A stretch of 64,000 nt of DNA from Chitinophaga sancti. Lineage in GTDB: Bacteria > Bacteroidota > Bacteroidia > Chitinophagales > Chitinophagaceae. A program made the translations under genes and the position numbers. Below are positions 1 through 8,912 of this stretch, one piece after another. Under the pieces are notes generated by a model. It was not told where the DNA came from and made no database searches. It was given only the letters and a program-made list of their open reading frames with translations. The DNA lies in the NCBI RefSeq assembly GCF_034087045.1, contig NZ_CP139247.1, positions 2,568,001-2,632,000 on the forward strand. Reading direction: 5' to 3'. Numbering within the stretch: position 1 is the first letter of the stretch; every line of letters starts with the position of its first letter.

Positions 1-315
1 CAGGCGGACGAGCAGGCAAAAGTACTGTCAGCGTGCATCGATCAACTGGAACCGGGTGGCGTGATCATAGTAAGGGATGGAGACAGTGACCTCACCGAAA
101 GGCATGAAGGTACCCGTCTTACTGAATTCTTTTCTACTAAACTGCTTGGGTTCAACAAGACAAAAGATAAACCCTTGTCCTTCTTTTCCTCATCAGCCAT
201 CGCCAATATTGTAGCAGCTAATGGCGCCGTGATGGAGAAAATTGATAACACGCGTTATACCTCAAATGTTATTTTTATCATCAAAAAGTTACCCCCTGAA
301 GATGCAGCAATATGA
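1..315 (+). CDS. SAM-dependent methyltransferase, C-terminal part (cut by window edge)
   Basis: The reading frame is open from base 1 and stops at 313-315, so only about the last 104 residues are present. The visible part contains LEPGGVIIVRDGD, which resembles the late strand and turn of class I SAM-dependent methyltransferases, and ends in a short beta-rich tail (NVIFIIKK). The SAM-binding Gly-rich motif would lie before the window. Its last 14 bases overlap the likely start of the next gene at 302, so the two are probably translated together. Pigment clusters of the flexirubin type contain methyltransferases, so a role in ring or chain methylation is possible, but this is inferred from context only. 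Confidence 0.55.
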   Translation, partial: QADEQAKVLSACIDQLEPGGVIIVRDGDSDLTERHEGTRLTEFFSTKLLGFNKTKDKPLSFFSSSAIANIVAANGAVMEKIDNTRYTSNVIFIIKKLPPEDAAI

Positions 316-1810
316 TGTCATAATTATCGGAAGTGGCCTGGGCAGTTTAGTTTGCGGAGCCATCCTCGGCAAGTATGGTTATCGCGTTTGTTTATATGAA
401 AAAAACAGGCAGATAGGTGGATGTCTGCAAACTTATTCACGCGACAAGGCAATTATCGATTCCGGTGTACACTATCTGGGTGGCCTGGAAGATGGACAAA
501 CCCTTCACAAAGTGTTCAGGTACCTTGGTATACTGAACAACATGAAGCTGCTTCGCATGGAGATGGATGGTTTTGATCATATCCATTTCGGCAATGAGCC
601 GCAGGTGTACAAGATGGCCCAGGGACGTAATAACTTTATTCAGCAACTGTTAACTTCTTTTCCAAAAGAAAAGGATGCCCTGCATGCCTATGTTAACAAA
701 CTGGAAGAAGTATGTGGCAAGTTCCCACTTTTTAACCTGAGAATGGGTAGTGCTGCTGAAAAGGAAAGTGCAATGGGAGAAGAGGTCTGCGCATTTCTGC
801 GTAGTATCACGGACGATGAACGTCTGCAACATGTACTTGTGGGGAATAATATGCTCTATGCCGGTTTCCCTGAAAGAACACCGTTGTATGTACACGCCCT
901 GGTACAACACAGCTATATAGAAAGTGCCTGGAAATGCATAGACGGAGGTTCCATCATTGCCCGTAGTCTGAACAAGACGATCCGTGCACAGGGGGGCGAC
1001 ATCATTCGTAATACAGAAGTAAAAGAAATCGTAGAGAAGGATGGGAAGGTGAGCCATATCGTACTGGAAGACGGTAAGGAAATAGGAGGGAAGTATTTCA
1101 TTTCCGGTCTGCACCCTGCCCGTACCATCGGTATGTTAAAAGGTGACGGATTGCGTAATGCTTACAAGTCCCGTATTAACTCGCTGGAAAATACACCCGG
1201 TACCTTTATGATCAATGTGGTACTGAAGCCCAATACTTTTCCATACCTGAATCACAACATATATCATCACGCCACTTCCAATGCATGGGATGGCATTAAT
1301 TATACTGCGGACAACTGGCCGCTGACTTACGCCATGTTCGTATCTGCCAGTACTGGTCACGAGGAATATGCTGATAACCTGTCTATTATGACCTATATGC
1401 GTTACGGAGATGTGGCGCAATGGCATGATACATTCAATACTGACGATAAGCCACACGAACGGGATGCCAGTTACCAGGAATTTAAAAAAGAGAAAGCTGA
1501 AAAGCTGCTGGATATGGTCTCGGAACAATATCCTCACCTGCGTAGCTGCATCCATTCCATGTACGTGGCCACGCCACTTACGTACCGTGACTACCTGAAC
1601 ATTCCGGAAGGTAGTATGTACGGCATGGTCAAAGATGCTAGAGAACCGTTAAAGTCTATGATTCCTGCAGCAACCAGAATACCTAATTTGTATCTTACAG
1701 GGCAAAATCTGAACTTACATGGTATTTTGGGGGTAACGATGAGCGCGGTGCTGACCTGTGCGGGGTTAGTAAATATTGAAACCATCGTGGAAGAGATAAA
1801 TAAGAGTTAA
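302..1810 (+). CDS. FAD/NAD(P)-dependent oxidoreductase, phytoene desaturase-like
   Basis: About 502 residues. The N-terminus MQQYDVIIIGSGLGSL is a dinucleotide-binding Rossmann motif (GxGxxG type), followed by an acidic strand end (LYEK) and IGGCLQTY, as in the phytoene-desaturase/amine-oxidase flavoprotein superfamily. The C-terminus contains LYLTGQNLNLHGILGVTMSA, typical of the closing FAD-contact segment of that family. I chose ATG 302 because it starts directly at the FAD motif; an in-frame ATG at 242 would add 20 residues that overlap the upstream gene. It lies 10 nt before the next gene. Similar enzymes occur in Bacteroidota flexirubin clusters, so a desaturase or oxidase step on a polyene chain is plausible; the substrate is unknown. 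Confidence 0.75.
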   Translation: MQQYDVIIIGSGLGSLVCGAILGKYGYRVCLYEKNRQIGGCLQTYSRDKAIIDSGVHYLGGLEDGQTLHKVFRYLGILNNMKLLRMEMDGFDHIHFGNEPQVYKMAQGRNNFIQQLLTSFPKEKDALHAYVNKLEEVCGKFPLFNLRMGSAAEKESAMGEEVCAFLRSITDDERLQHVLVGNNMLYAGFPERTPLYVHALVQHSYIESAWKCIDGGSIIARSLNKTIRAQGGDIIRNTEVKEIVEKDGKVSHIVLEDGKEIGGKYFISGLHPARTIGMLKGDGLRNAYKSRINSLENTPGTFMINVVLKPNTFPYLNHNIYHHATSNAWDGINYTADNWPLTYAMFVSASTGHEEYADNLSIMTYMRYGDVAQWHDTFNTDDKPHERDASYQEFKKEKAEKLLDMVSEQYPHLRSCIHSMYVATPLTYRDYLNIPEGSMYGMVKDAREPLKSMIPAATRIPNLYLTGQNLNLHGILGVTMSAVLTCAGLVNIETIVEEINKS

Positions 1811-1820
1811 GCAATTATAT

Positions 1821-3503
1821 ATGAACAAGGGGAAAAAACGGAGCGGATGGCGCAAATTGGGGAGAGCGCTGTTATTTATTTTTGGTAGCTTTTTATTGCT
1901 GCTGATAGCGCTGATTATTTATGTGGTGAGCGTAGGTCATATCAATCCACCGGATATTGCTGACAAGCGTGCACTGAAACTGGAACGTAAATCACTGGAT
2001 TCAACGGCGTATACCATTGGCAACAACTGGTTCCGTAAGAGCAACAGTGGTCTGTATGAAATGTATGTAGAAGGAAAGCCTTTTGACAGAGGTGTGATCT
2101 ATGGCAAGCTCTCTGCAGAACTGGTGAAAAGACAGGAAGACAACTTCACGGATCAGATAAAGAAGATGATCCCTTCCCAGTCGTACCTCAAGTTTCTCCG
2201 CTACTTTGTAGGTTTCTTCAACCGCAATCTGGCTAATAATATTGAAGAAGAGAACAAGGAAGAAATATACGGTATCTCTTTCTCTGCGTCTGACAAATAC
2301 GATTTCATTGGTACTAACTATGAGCGCCTGCTCAACTACCACGCTGCACACGACATTGGTCACGCATTGCAGAATATGGCACTGGTGGGTTGTACCAGCT
2401 TCGCTACCTGGAATGACGCTTCTGCTGATAGTAGCCTGATCATAGGCCGTAACTTTGACTTCTATGTAGGCGATAAGTTTGCAGAAGACAAAGTGATTGC
2501 CTTCTATCATCCTGACAAGGGGTTCAATTTTATGATTGTGACCTGGGCTGGTTTCACCGGTTGTGCTTCGGGTATGAACCAGGCAGGTTTGACCGTGACC
2601 ATCAATGCAGATAAGAGTAAAATTCCTACCGGTTCAGCAACGCCTGTATCGCTGGTAGCGCGCGAGATCCTGCAGTATGCAAAGAACATCGACGAAGCAT
2701 ATGCCATCGCAAAGAAGCATACCATGTTCGTATCTGAGTCTTTCCTGATTGGTTCAGCATTTGACAACCGTGCCGCCATCATTGAAAAGACACCAGACAG
2801 CATGGAGCTGTATGATCCTAAAAAGAACTTCATCACCTGCACCAATCACTTTCAGGGGGAGAACTTTAAAGCGACGCCTGAAAATATCAGGCAGAGAGAT
2901 GAAACAGCTTCCGGTTACCGCTTTGAGCGCCTGACCGAACTGCTGAAAGAGAAAGGTCCGAATACAGTTCAAAACACTGTCGATATCCTGCGTGACCGTT
3001 TTGGCCTGCATGGTAAAGATATTGGTGTAGGTAATGAGAAAGCGATCAACCAGTTCATTGCACATCATTCCGTTGTATTTGAACCAAAGAAGAAGCTGGT
3101 ATGGGTATCTACAGCACCCTGGCAGCTGGGTGAGTATGTATGCTACAACCTGGATTCCATCTTTAGCATGCATGGTTTACAAACGGATCATGAGGTGTAC
3201 GATAGTAGCCGCATGATAGCACCTGATCCATTCATGCAAACAAAAGCCTTTACTAATTTTAAAGTATATCGTTCTTTAAAAGTTGCTGCACAGGCAGGAG
3301 TGGACCTGGATCCTGGTATGATACCAGCGCTGGATCCTGAATTTTACCATGCTTATGTAGTGGCAGGTGATTATGCATTCAAGCATGGTGACCTTCAAAG
3401 AGCAAAAGTATTTTATGAAAGAGCGCTCACCAAGGTGATCGCGAACAAATCAGAAGAGATCCATATCCGGAAACAAATAGAATTGTGTAATAAAAAATCA
3501 TGA
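1821..3503 (+). CDS. membrane-anchored C45-type Ntn-hydrolase (acyl-CoA:6-APA acyltransferase-like)
   Basis: 560 residues. A basic N-terminus is followed by one hydrophobic helix at about residues 17-38, so the enzyme is probably anchored in the inner membrane facing the periplasm. The core matches the peptidase C45/acyl-coenzyme A:6-aminopenicillanic acid acyltransferase family: Cys191 in GCTSFATW is the expected nucleophile, followed by IGRNFDF and the GCASGMNQAGLTVTIN segment. In C45 enzymes the nucleophile is normally exposed by self-cleavage; whether that happens with this long N-terminal extension is not clear. The C-terminal 60 residues are helical and TPR-like. The stop overlaps the start of the acpS gene (ATGA at 3500-3503). 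A role in acyl transfer or ester formation in pigment synthesis is inferred from neighbours. Confidence 0.75.
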   Translation: MNKGKKRSGWRKLGRALLFIFGSFLLLLIALIIYVVSVGHINPPDIADKRALKLERKSLDSTAYTIGNNWFRKSNSGLYEMYVEGKPFDRGVIYGKLSAELVKRQEDNFTDQIKKMIPSQSYLKFLRYFVGFFNRNLANNIEEENKEEIYGISFSASDKYDFIGTNYERLLNYHAAHDIGHALQNMALVGCTSFATWNDASADSSLIIGRNFDFYVGDKFAEDKVIAFYHPDKGFNFMIVTWAGFTGCASGMNQAGLTVTINADKSKIPTGSATPVSLVAREILQYAKNIDEAYAIAKKHTMFVSESFLIGSAFDNRAAIIEKTPDSMELYDPKKNFITCTNHFQGENFKATPENIRQRDETASGYRFERLTELLKEKGPNTVQNTVDILRDRFGLHGKDIGVGNEKAINQFIAHHSVVFEPKKKLVWVSTAPWQLGEYVCYNLDSIFSMHGLQTDHEVYDSSRMIAPDPFMQTKAFTNFKVYRSLKVAAQAGVDLDPGMIPALDPEFYHAYVVAGDYAFKHGDLQRAKVFYERALTKVIANKSEEIHIRKQIELCNKKS

Positions 3504-3877
3504 TCTACGGCATAGGAACAGATATCGTGGACGTGGCACGCATAGGCGCCAAAATAGCCAGGGGGATTGGTTTTAAGGAACTTGTGTTCACCCCTCACGA
3601 GATCGCCTATTGCGAGCAGCAGGTACATAGCGAAGAGCATTATGCCGCCCGGTTTGCAGCCAAGGAAGCCCTGTTGAAAGCACTGGGTACAGGTTACATG
3701 CATGGCGGTGTACATTTCAATGAAATAGAGATTACCAATGATGCTACCGGCAAGCCATTGCTACAGCTGATAGGTAATGCACGCTTCCACTACGAACAGC
3801 TACAGATCAAACAGATTTTGGTTTCTTTGTCACATATTAATACCACTGCGGTGGCGACTGTGATCATTGAAGTCTGA
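3500..3877 (+). CDS. acpS: holo-[acyl-carrier-protein] synthase
   Basis: 125 residues, normal for AcpS. It begins MIYGIGTDIVDVARI, where the Asp of GTDIV binds Mg2+, and carries FAAKEALLKALGTG, the second signature with the metal-binding Glu. The enzyme transfers the 4'-phosphopantetheine arm of CoA to a serine of acyl carrier protein. Its ATG overlaps the upstream stop (ATGA), so it is translationally coupled to the C45-like gene, and the next gene follows after 12 nt. The setting suggests that it serves carrier proteins of the pigment pathway, although it may also be the housekeeping enzyme; the sequence cannot tell these apart. Confidence 0.9.
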   Translation: MIYGIGTDIVDVARIGAKIARGIGFKELVFTPHEIAYCEQQVHSEEHYAARFAAKEALLKALGTGYMHGGVHFNEIEITNDATGKPLLQLIGNARFHYEQLQIKQILVSLSHINTTAVATVIIEV

Positions 3878-3889
3878 CAACCTGATACC

Positions 3890-5182
3890 ATGTACATACC
3901 CAATATTGAATTGCAGCCCGCTACTTCCATCAGGGCATTTCAGGAAAAAGAAGTCCTTCACCTGCTGGGTTACCTGCGGGAATTTTCACCTTTTTACCGG
4001 AATTGGTTTGCCGAACATGGCATACAGCCTTCCGACGTAAAATCGCTGGATGACCTCTGGCGGATTCCACCTGTCACGAAAGAGCACCTGCAAGAACAGA
4101 ACTGGGATTTTCTGTGCGTGGATAAAAGCAAGATTGCTGAATATACCACTACCTCCGGTACCCTGGGCAGACCTGTGATCATTGCTTTGACACAGAAAGA
4201 CCAGGATCGGCTGGCGTATAATGAATACATTTCTTTTTGCTGTGCAGATGGTACTGAGAATGATATCTTTCAGCTGATGCTTACGCTGGACAGGCAGTTT
4301 ATGGCGGGGATGGCATATTACAATGGTATCCGTAAGCTGGGGGCCGGTGTATTGCGTGTGGGGCCGGGTGTACCTTCTCTGCAATGGGAAAATATACAGC
4401 GGATACAGCCTACCACAATAGTAGCGGTACCTTCATTTATTGTGAAGCTGATTGCATTTGCAAAAGAACATAATATCGATATTAACTCGTCTTCAGTAAA
4501 AAAGGCGGTGTGTATAGGGGAAAATATCCGTAATGCGGATTTCACTTACAATGTATTGGGCAAGAGGATTACAGAGCAATGGGATATCAAGCTTTATTCT
4601 ACCTATGCCAGTACAGAAATGCAGACGGCATTTACGGAGTGTAATGCAGGTCATGGAGGGCACCATCATCCTGAGTTGCTATATGTAGAACTGCTGGATG
4701 AAAATAATCAACCTGTAGGCCCTGGCCAGGATGGCGAAGTGACGATTACTACACTGGGTGTAGAAGGGATGCCATTGCTGCGCTACAAAACAGGAGACAT
4801 TTGCCGTTACTTTGAAGAACCATGTTCCTGTGGTCGCCAGACGAAGCGTTTATCACCTGTGATAGGGCGTCGTAAACAGATGATCAAGTACAAGGGTACA
4901 ACGTTGTATCCACCTGCGCTGTTTGATTTGCTGAATGATATGGAAGAAGTGAGAGAGTTTGTAGTAGAAGTATTCTCCAACGAAATAGGCACAGACGAGA
5001 TCTTACTGCACCTGTGGCCAATACAGGAATCAGAAGATATAGACAGAAAGATCCGTTCTTACCTACAAGCCAAACTGCGGGTAATACCTCAGATCAGATA
5101 TGTAGGGCAAACGGAGATCATGAAGATGCTGATGCCTGAAGGGCTACGCAAACCCGTGAAGTTTGTGGATAACCGTGGTTAA
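3890..5182 (+). CDS. phenylacetate-CoA ligase-like adenylating enzyme
   Basis: 430 residues, the usual PaaK-family length. The P-loop-like adenylation motif is TTSGTLGRPV, followed by YASTEMQTAF (ATP/adenylate contact) and a C-terminal subdomain with GDICRYF, CSCGRQTKRL and GRRKQMIKYKGTTLYP. The Cys-rich CSCG segment is typical of PaaK. The family activates aryl or acyl acids as adenylates and joins them to CoA or a carrier. Flexirubin clusters use such an enzyme to activate or attach an aryl acid; the true substrate is not visible. It is the last gene of the group and converges on the next gene, the two stops sharing TTAA at 5179-5182. Confidence 0.8.
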   Translation: MYIPNIELQPATSIRAFQEKEVLHLLGYLREFSPFYRNWFAEHGIQPSDVKSLDDLWRIPPVTKEHLQEQNWDFLCVDKSKIAEYTTTSGTLGRPVIIALTQKDQDRLAYNEYISFCCADGTENDIFQLMLTLDRQFMAGMAYYNGIRKLGAGVLRVGPGVPSLQWENIQRIQPTTIVAVPSFIVKLIAFAKEHNIDINSSSVKKAVCIGENIRNADFTYNVLGKRITEQWDIKLYSTYASTEMQTAFTECNAGHGGHHHPELLYVELLDENNQPVGPGQDGEVTITTLGVEGMPLLRYKTGDICRYFEEPCSCGRQTKRLSPVIGRRKQMIKYKGTTLYPPALFDLLNDMEEVREFVVEVFSNEIGTDEILLHLWPIQESEDIDRKIRSYLQAKLRVIPQIRYVGQTEIMKMLMPEGLRKPVKFVDNRG

Positions 5183-5664
5183 AAGCTCACAGATACAGCG
5201 GCTTTCGGATTATCCAGTTTATTGCTTTTTCTTACACCATCCCGGATCACATGGATCATGTTGATCTGGTTGGGATGCTCGCTATAAAGGATATCGTCTT
5301 TGACATTCACCTGTTTAAAAGGAGTGATGTTCTGTGCCACCAAAAAGCACCAGGCCGCTTCTTCTTCAATTTTATAACCGAGATAGGTAAGCTTTACGGC
5401 TTTTCCATCCACATTGATATATAAATGTTTATTGATATAGCCGGCGATGAGGCTATCTATTTGTGCCTTATTGGTTGGGTGGATGATGTCCAGCGGGAGT
5501 TTTGATTCCTTTTTCAGTACATTTTCCAGGTCGTCGGCAAAGATCCGGCAGCTGACCTGGACCTCGTTTTTAGCCTTTACATGCTCGATTTCAGTGACAC
5601 TCACATAGAATGGGTGAAACGCGAAAAAAGCCCCCAATAACCATTTATATAATATTAAACCCAC
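5179..5664 (-). CDS. DUF6702-like exported protein
   Basis: 161 residues, GTG start. A short hydrophobic N-terminus (LILYKWLLGAFFAFHPFYVS) acts as a signal or anchor, followed by a beta-rich region starting VSVTEIEH and ending in a region with HPNQINMIHV. This matches my memory of the DUF6702 family, small exported Bacteroidota proteins commonly next to HupE/UreJ-like and M1 peptidase genes, as here. No enzymatic motif is visible. It is divergent from the HupE-like gene with about 60 nt between starts, and its stop overlaps the pigment-cluster stop. The function is unknown. Confidence 0.65.
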   Translation of the reverse strand: MGLILYKWLLGAFFAFHPFYVSVTEIEHVKAKNEVQVSCRIFADDLENVLKKESKLPLDIIHPTNKAQIDSLIAGYINKHLYINVDGKAVKLTYLGYKIEEEAAWCFLVAQNITPFKQVNVKDDILYSEHPNQINMIHVIRDGVRKSNKLDNPKAAVSVSF

Positions 5665-5724
5665 TTGCCTAAAAAATTTTAAATATTAGCAGTATCCTTG
5701 TATAATTACCAAAAATAGGAAATT

Positions 5725-6318
5725 GTGAGCACCGAATTCGGGATGTATTTTCAAATGGGGTGGCAGCATATCATTGCCTGGGATGGCTACGATCACATCC
5801 TGTTTATCATGGCGTTGTCCGCTATTTATATGCTGCAGGACTGGAGAAAAGTGCTTGTTCTTGTCACAGCTTTTACAATTGGTCACGCCATCACACTGGT
5901 TTTAAGTGTTGCAAACGTCGTATATATCCAAAGCAGTCTGATAGAACTGCTCATACCAATTACTATATGGATTACTGCTCTTTTTAATATGTTTAAAAAA
6001 GAGCTGTCGCCACAAAGAGTCCAACTGAACTATCTGTTCGCATTGTTTTTCGGTCTTGTTCATGGTATGGCCTTCTCTGCCTACCTGAAGAGTCTGATCG
6101 GCACACAGGAAAACATCCTTACACCCTTGCTGGCTTTCAATCTGGGGCTGGAAGTAGGGCAGATGATGGTCGTAGCAGGCGTATTATTACTGGCCGGTAT
6201 TATTGTAAATGTTACAGGGGTAAAACGCAGAGACTGGAATATTTACCTCTCTGCAGCCATCTTTGGTGTAGCCGTTCTGATAACCATTGAAAGATGTAAA
6301 GAATTTATAACAAAATAG
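5725..6318 (+). CDS. HupE/UreJ-like membrane protein
   Basis: 197 residues with about six hydrophobic segments. The N-terminus has GWQHIIAWDGYDHILFIMAL, the HupE/UreJ_2 signature with two His and an Asp, and a later GLVHGMAFSAYL with another His; these are probable metal ligands in the membrane. The family is linked to nickel or other transition-metal transport, but the metal is not established for this subgroup. The start is GTG 5725, supported by AGGA about five bases before it; ATG 5743 is an alternative. The M1 peptidase gene starts 31 nt downstream, so the two are probably cotranscribed. Confidence 0.75.
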   Translation: MSTEFGMYFQMGWQHIIAWDGYDHILFIMALSAIYMLQDWRKVLVLVTAFTIGHAITLVLSVANVVYIQSSLIELLIPITIWITALFNMFKKELSPQRVQLNYLFALFFGLVHGMAFSAYLKSLIGTQENILTPLLAFNLGLEVGQMMVVAGVLLLAGIIVNVTGVKRRDWNIYLSAAIFGVAVLITIERCKEFITK

Positions 6319-6349
6319 ACAGGGACAACCAACTGTCAGCAGATTACTT

Positions 6350-8680
6350 ATGAGAAAAAAAGCAATCAAATTGGCTCTGGCGGCCTGTTGTATCACTGCC
6401 GGTGCCAGCGCACAATCTTTACCACCTACCGGCTCTAACCATGGTAATAAGTTTGAGCAATTAGGAACCATTCTCCAGACGCCTAACGAATACCGTTCTG
6501 CATCCGGTGCACCAGGTCCTAAGTATTGGCAACAAAGAGCCGATTACGATATCTCCGCTACCCTGGACGATGAGAAGCAAAAGCTGACAGGGAAGGAGAC
6601 CGTAACCTACTACAACAACTCTCCCGATCCGCTGACGTACATCTGGTTGCAACTGGATGAAAATGAGCACAATCCAAAAAGCGATAACAACAGCTTTGAC
6701 GGTAGCGCCATTAAGAGCAGAATGACGATGAAGGATGTAAAGCAGATCCTTGGCCCACGCCCTGGTTTCGGTACCAACATCGTAAAGATCACCGACGAAA
6801 GCGGGAAAGAGATTCCGTATACCATTAACCAGACCATGTTGCGTATGGATCTGCCACAAACCCTGCAACCGGGCCAGAAGTTCCGGTTCAAGGTTGAATG
6901 GTGGTACAACATTTCTGATCGTATGATCGAAGGTGGTCGTGGCGGCTATGAGTACTTCCCTGAAGATAAAAACTACCTCTACACAATCACTCAATGGTAT
7001 CCCCGCCTGGCTGTATATTCTGACTTCCAGGGTTGGCAGAACCATCAGTTCACCGGTCGTGGTGAGTTCGCACTTACTTTTGGCAATTTCCATGTAAGCA
7101 TGAATGTACCTGCTGACCACATCGTAGGTGCTACCGGCGAATGTCAGAATTACAAAGAGGTGCTGACAGGTGCACAGTACCAGCGCTGGCAACAGGCACA
7201 GAGTGCAAAAGAGCCGCTGGAAATCGTGACGCCTGATGAGATGAAAAGTAATATGGGCAGCCATTCCACCGCACGTAAAACATGGGTATATAACGCAGAA
7301 AACGTGCGTGACTTTGCACTGGTATCTTCCCGCCGCCTGGTATGGGATGCAATGGCCACAAATGTAGAAGGCAGGAAAGTAATGGCCATGTCTTATTATG
7401 GTCCTGAAGCTTACCCGCTGTGGAAACGCTATTCGACGAAGGTAGTTGCAAATACCCTGAGGGTATATTCTAAACATACGATTCCATACCCTTACCCAGT
7501 AGCGATTTCAGTAGAAGCTGCCAATGGTATGGAATACCCGATGATCTGCTTTAACTATGGCCGTACTGAAAAAGACGGTACCTATTCTGAAGCAGTGAAG
7601 AATGGTATGATAGGTGTGATCACCCACGAAGTAGGCCACAACTTCTTCCCTATGATCGTAAACTCTGACGAAAGACAATGGACATGGATGGATGAAGGGC
7701 TAAATACTTTCTGCCAGTTCCTGGCCGAGCAGGAGTGGGATAACAATTTCCCTTCCAACCGTGGACCTGCCTACAAGATTGCAGATTATATGCGCATGCC
7801 GAAGGATCAGCTGGAACCTATTATGACCAACTCTGAAAACATTGAGCAGTTTGGTCCGAACGCCTATGCTAAACCTAGTACAGCACTGAATATACTGCGT
7901 GAAACCGTGATGGGGCGTGAACTGTTTGACTTTGCTTTCCGTGAATATGCACGTCGCTGGGCATTCAGGCATCCTACACCTGCCGACTTTTTCCGTACGA
8001 TGGAAGATGCTTCTGCAGTAGACCTGGATTGGTTTTGGAGGGGATGGTTCTATGGTATTGAGCCGGTGGATATCTCTATTGATAGTGTGAAGATGTTCCG
8101 TTTGGATACAAAAGAGCCACAGGTAGCAAAAGCAGAAGCGAAAGCAAAATATGATCGTAACGCAGACCATATTTCCCGCGCACGCAACAAAGCAGAGGGC
8201 ATGAAATTCGTAGCAGAACAGGATACTGCATTACAGGATTTCTATTATAAATGGAATCGTTTTGATGTAAGTGAAGAAGATAAAAAGGCGTATGGTAATT
8301 ACTATGCAGCCCTGAGCCCTGAAGAGAAGAGACTGTACGATAGCAAAAAGAACTTCTACCAGGTATCATTCACGAATGTAGGTGGGCTGGTAATGCCACT
8401 GATCATAGAATGGACATATGCAGATGGTACGAAGGAAACAGAGCGTATTTCGGCCTACATCTGGCGTCATGATGAAAACCATGTGACCAAGGTATTTGCG
8501 AAAGATAAAGAAGTCGTATCTATTAAACTGGATCCACAGCGAGAGACAGGTGACATAGATGAAGCAAATAACAGCTGGCCAAAGGCATTGACACCAACAA
8601 GGTTTGAGTTGTTCCGCAGCGAGCATGCAGTAAGAGGTACTTCCACAGGAGGTAACCCAATGCAGGAGGCTCGTAAATAG
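6350..8680 (+). CDS. secreted M1-family metallopeptidase
   Basis: 776 residues with a clear signal peptide (cut after ASA at about residue 21). The gluzincin motif is H426-E-V-G-H430 with the third zinc ligand E449 in WMDEGLN, exactly the HExxH-18-E spacing of M1 aminopeptidases. The upstream N-terminal domain is beta-rich and there is NGMEYPMICF before the zinc motif, a variant of the usual GAMEN substrate-binding loop. The C-terminal third, from about residue 570, has an unusual charged, helical insert (KAEAKAKYD region) followed by a beta domain. It probably digests peptides in the periplasm or outside the cell. It ends just before a strong terminator at 8698. Confidence 0.88.
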   Translation: MRKKAIKLALAACCITAGASAQSLPPTGSNHGNKFEQLGTILQTPNEYRSASGAPGPKYWQQRADYDISATLDDEKQKLTGKETVTYYNNSPDPLTYIWLQLDENEHNPKSDNNSFDGSAIKSRMTMKDVKQILGPRPGFGTNIVKITDESGKEIPYTINQTMLRMDLPQTLQPGQKFRFKVEWWYNISDRMIEGGRGGYEYFPEDKNYLYTITQWYPRLAVYSDFQGWQNHQFTGRGEFALTFGNFHVSMNVPADHIVGATGECQNYKEVLTGAQYQRWQQAQSAKEPLEIVTPDEMKSNMGSHSTARKTWVYNAENVRDFALVSSRRLVWDAMATNVEGRKVMAMSYYGPEAYPLWKRYSTKVVANTLRVYSKHTIPYPYPVAISVEAANGMEYPMICFNYGRTEKDGTYSEAVKNGMIGVITHEVGHNFFPMIVNSDERQWTWMDEGLNTFCQFLAEQEWDNNFPSNRGPAYKIADYMRMPKDQLEPIMTNSENIEQFGPNAYAKPSTALNILRETVMGRELFDFAFREYARRWAFRHPTPADFFRTMEDASAVDLDWFWRGWFYGIEPVDISIDSVKMFRLDTKEPQVAKAEAKAKYDRNADHISRARNKAEGMKFVAEQDTALQDFYYKWNRFDVSEEDKKAYGNYYAALSPEEKRLYDSKKNFYQVSFTNVGGLVMPLIIEWTYADGTKETERISAYIWRHDENHVTKVFAKDKEVVSIKLDPQRETGDIDEANNSWPKALTPTRFELFRSEHAVRGTSTGGNPMQEARK

Positions 8681-8697
8681 TAGTTATAACTTATAAT

Positions 8698-8735
8698 AAA
8701 AAGCGCTTTTGCCACCCGGTAAAAGCGCTTTTTTT
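8698..8735 (+). terminator. intrinsic terminator after M1 peptidase
   Basis: A perfect 13-bp inverted repeat (AAAAAGCGCTTTT at 8698-8710 and AAAAGCGCTTTTT at 8721-8733) with a 10-nt loop and T run, 18 bases after the peptidase stop. Confidence 0.85.
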
Positions 8736-8912
8736 GTTTATCCCCATTTATAAATACTTAACAATTAGTTAAGGTATACTAAACAAATTGTTAAAACTCC
8801 TTTTAGATCTTTGTACCCATCATCACAGGGATTGTAGTAGATAGCCATCATAAATTATCTAAATCAATTAAATCGCTTTATAGTAGTAATTCACATCAAC
8901 TAAAAAACAGTT

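Noticed and set aside
6461..7477. A 338-codon minus-strand frame opposite the M1 peptidase
   Set aside because: Antisense shadow: composition is unlike a real protein and the plus-strand frame has clear catalytic motifs.
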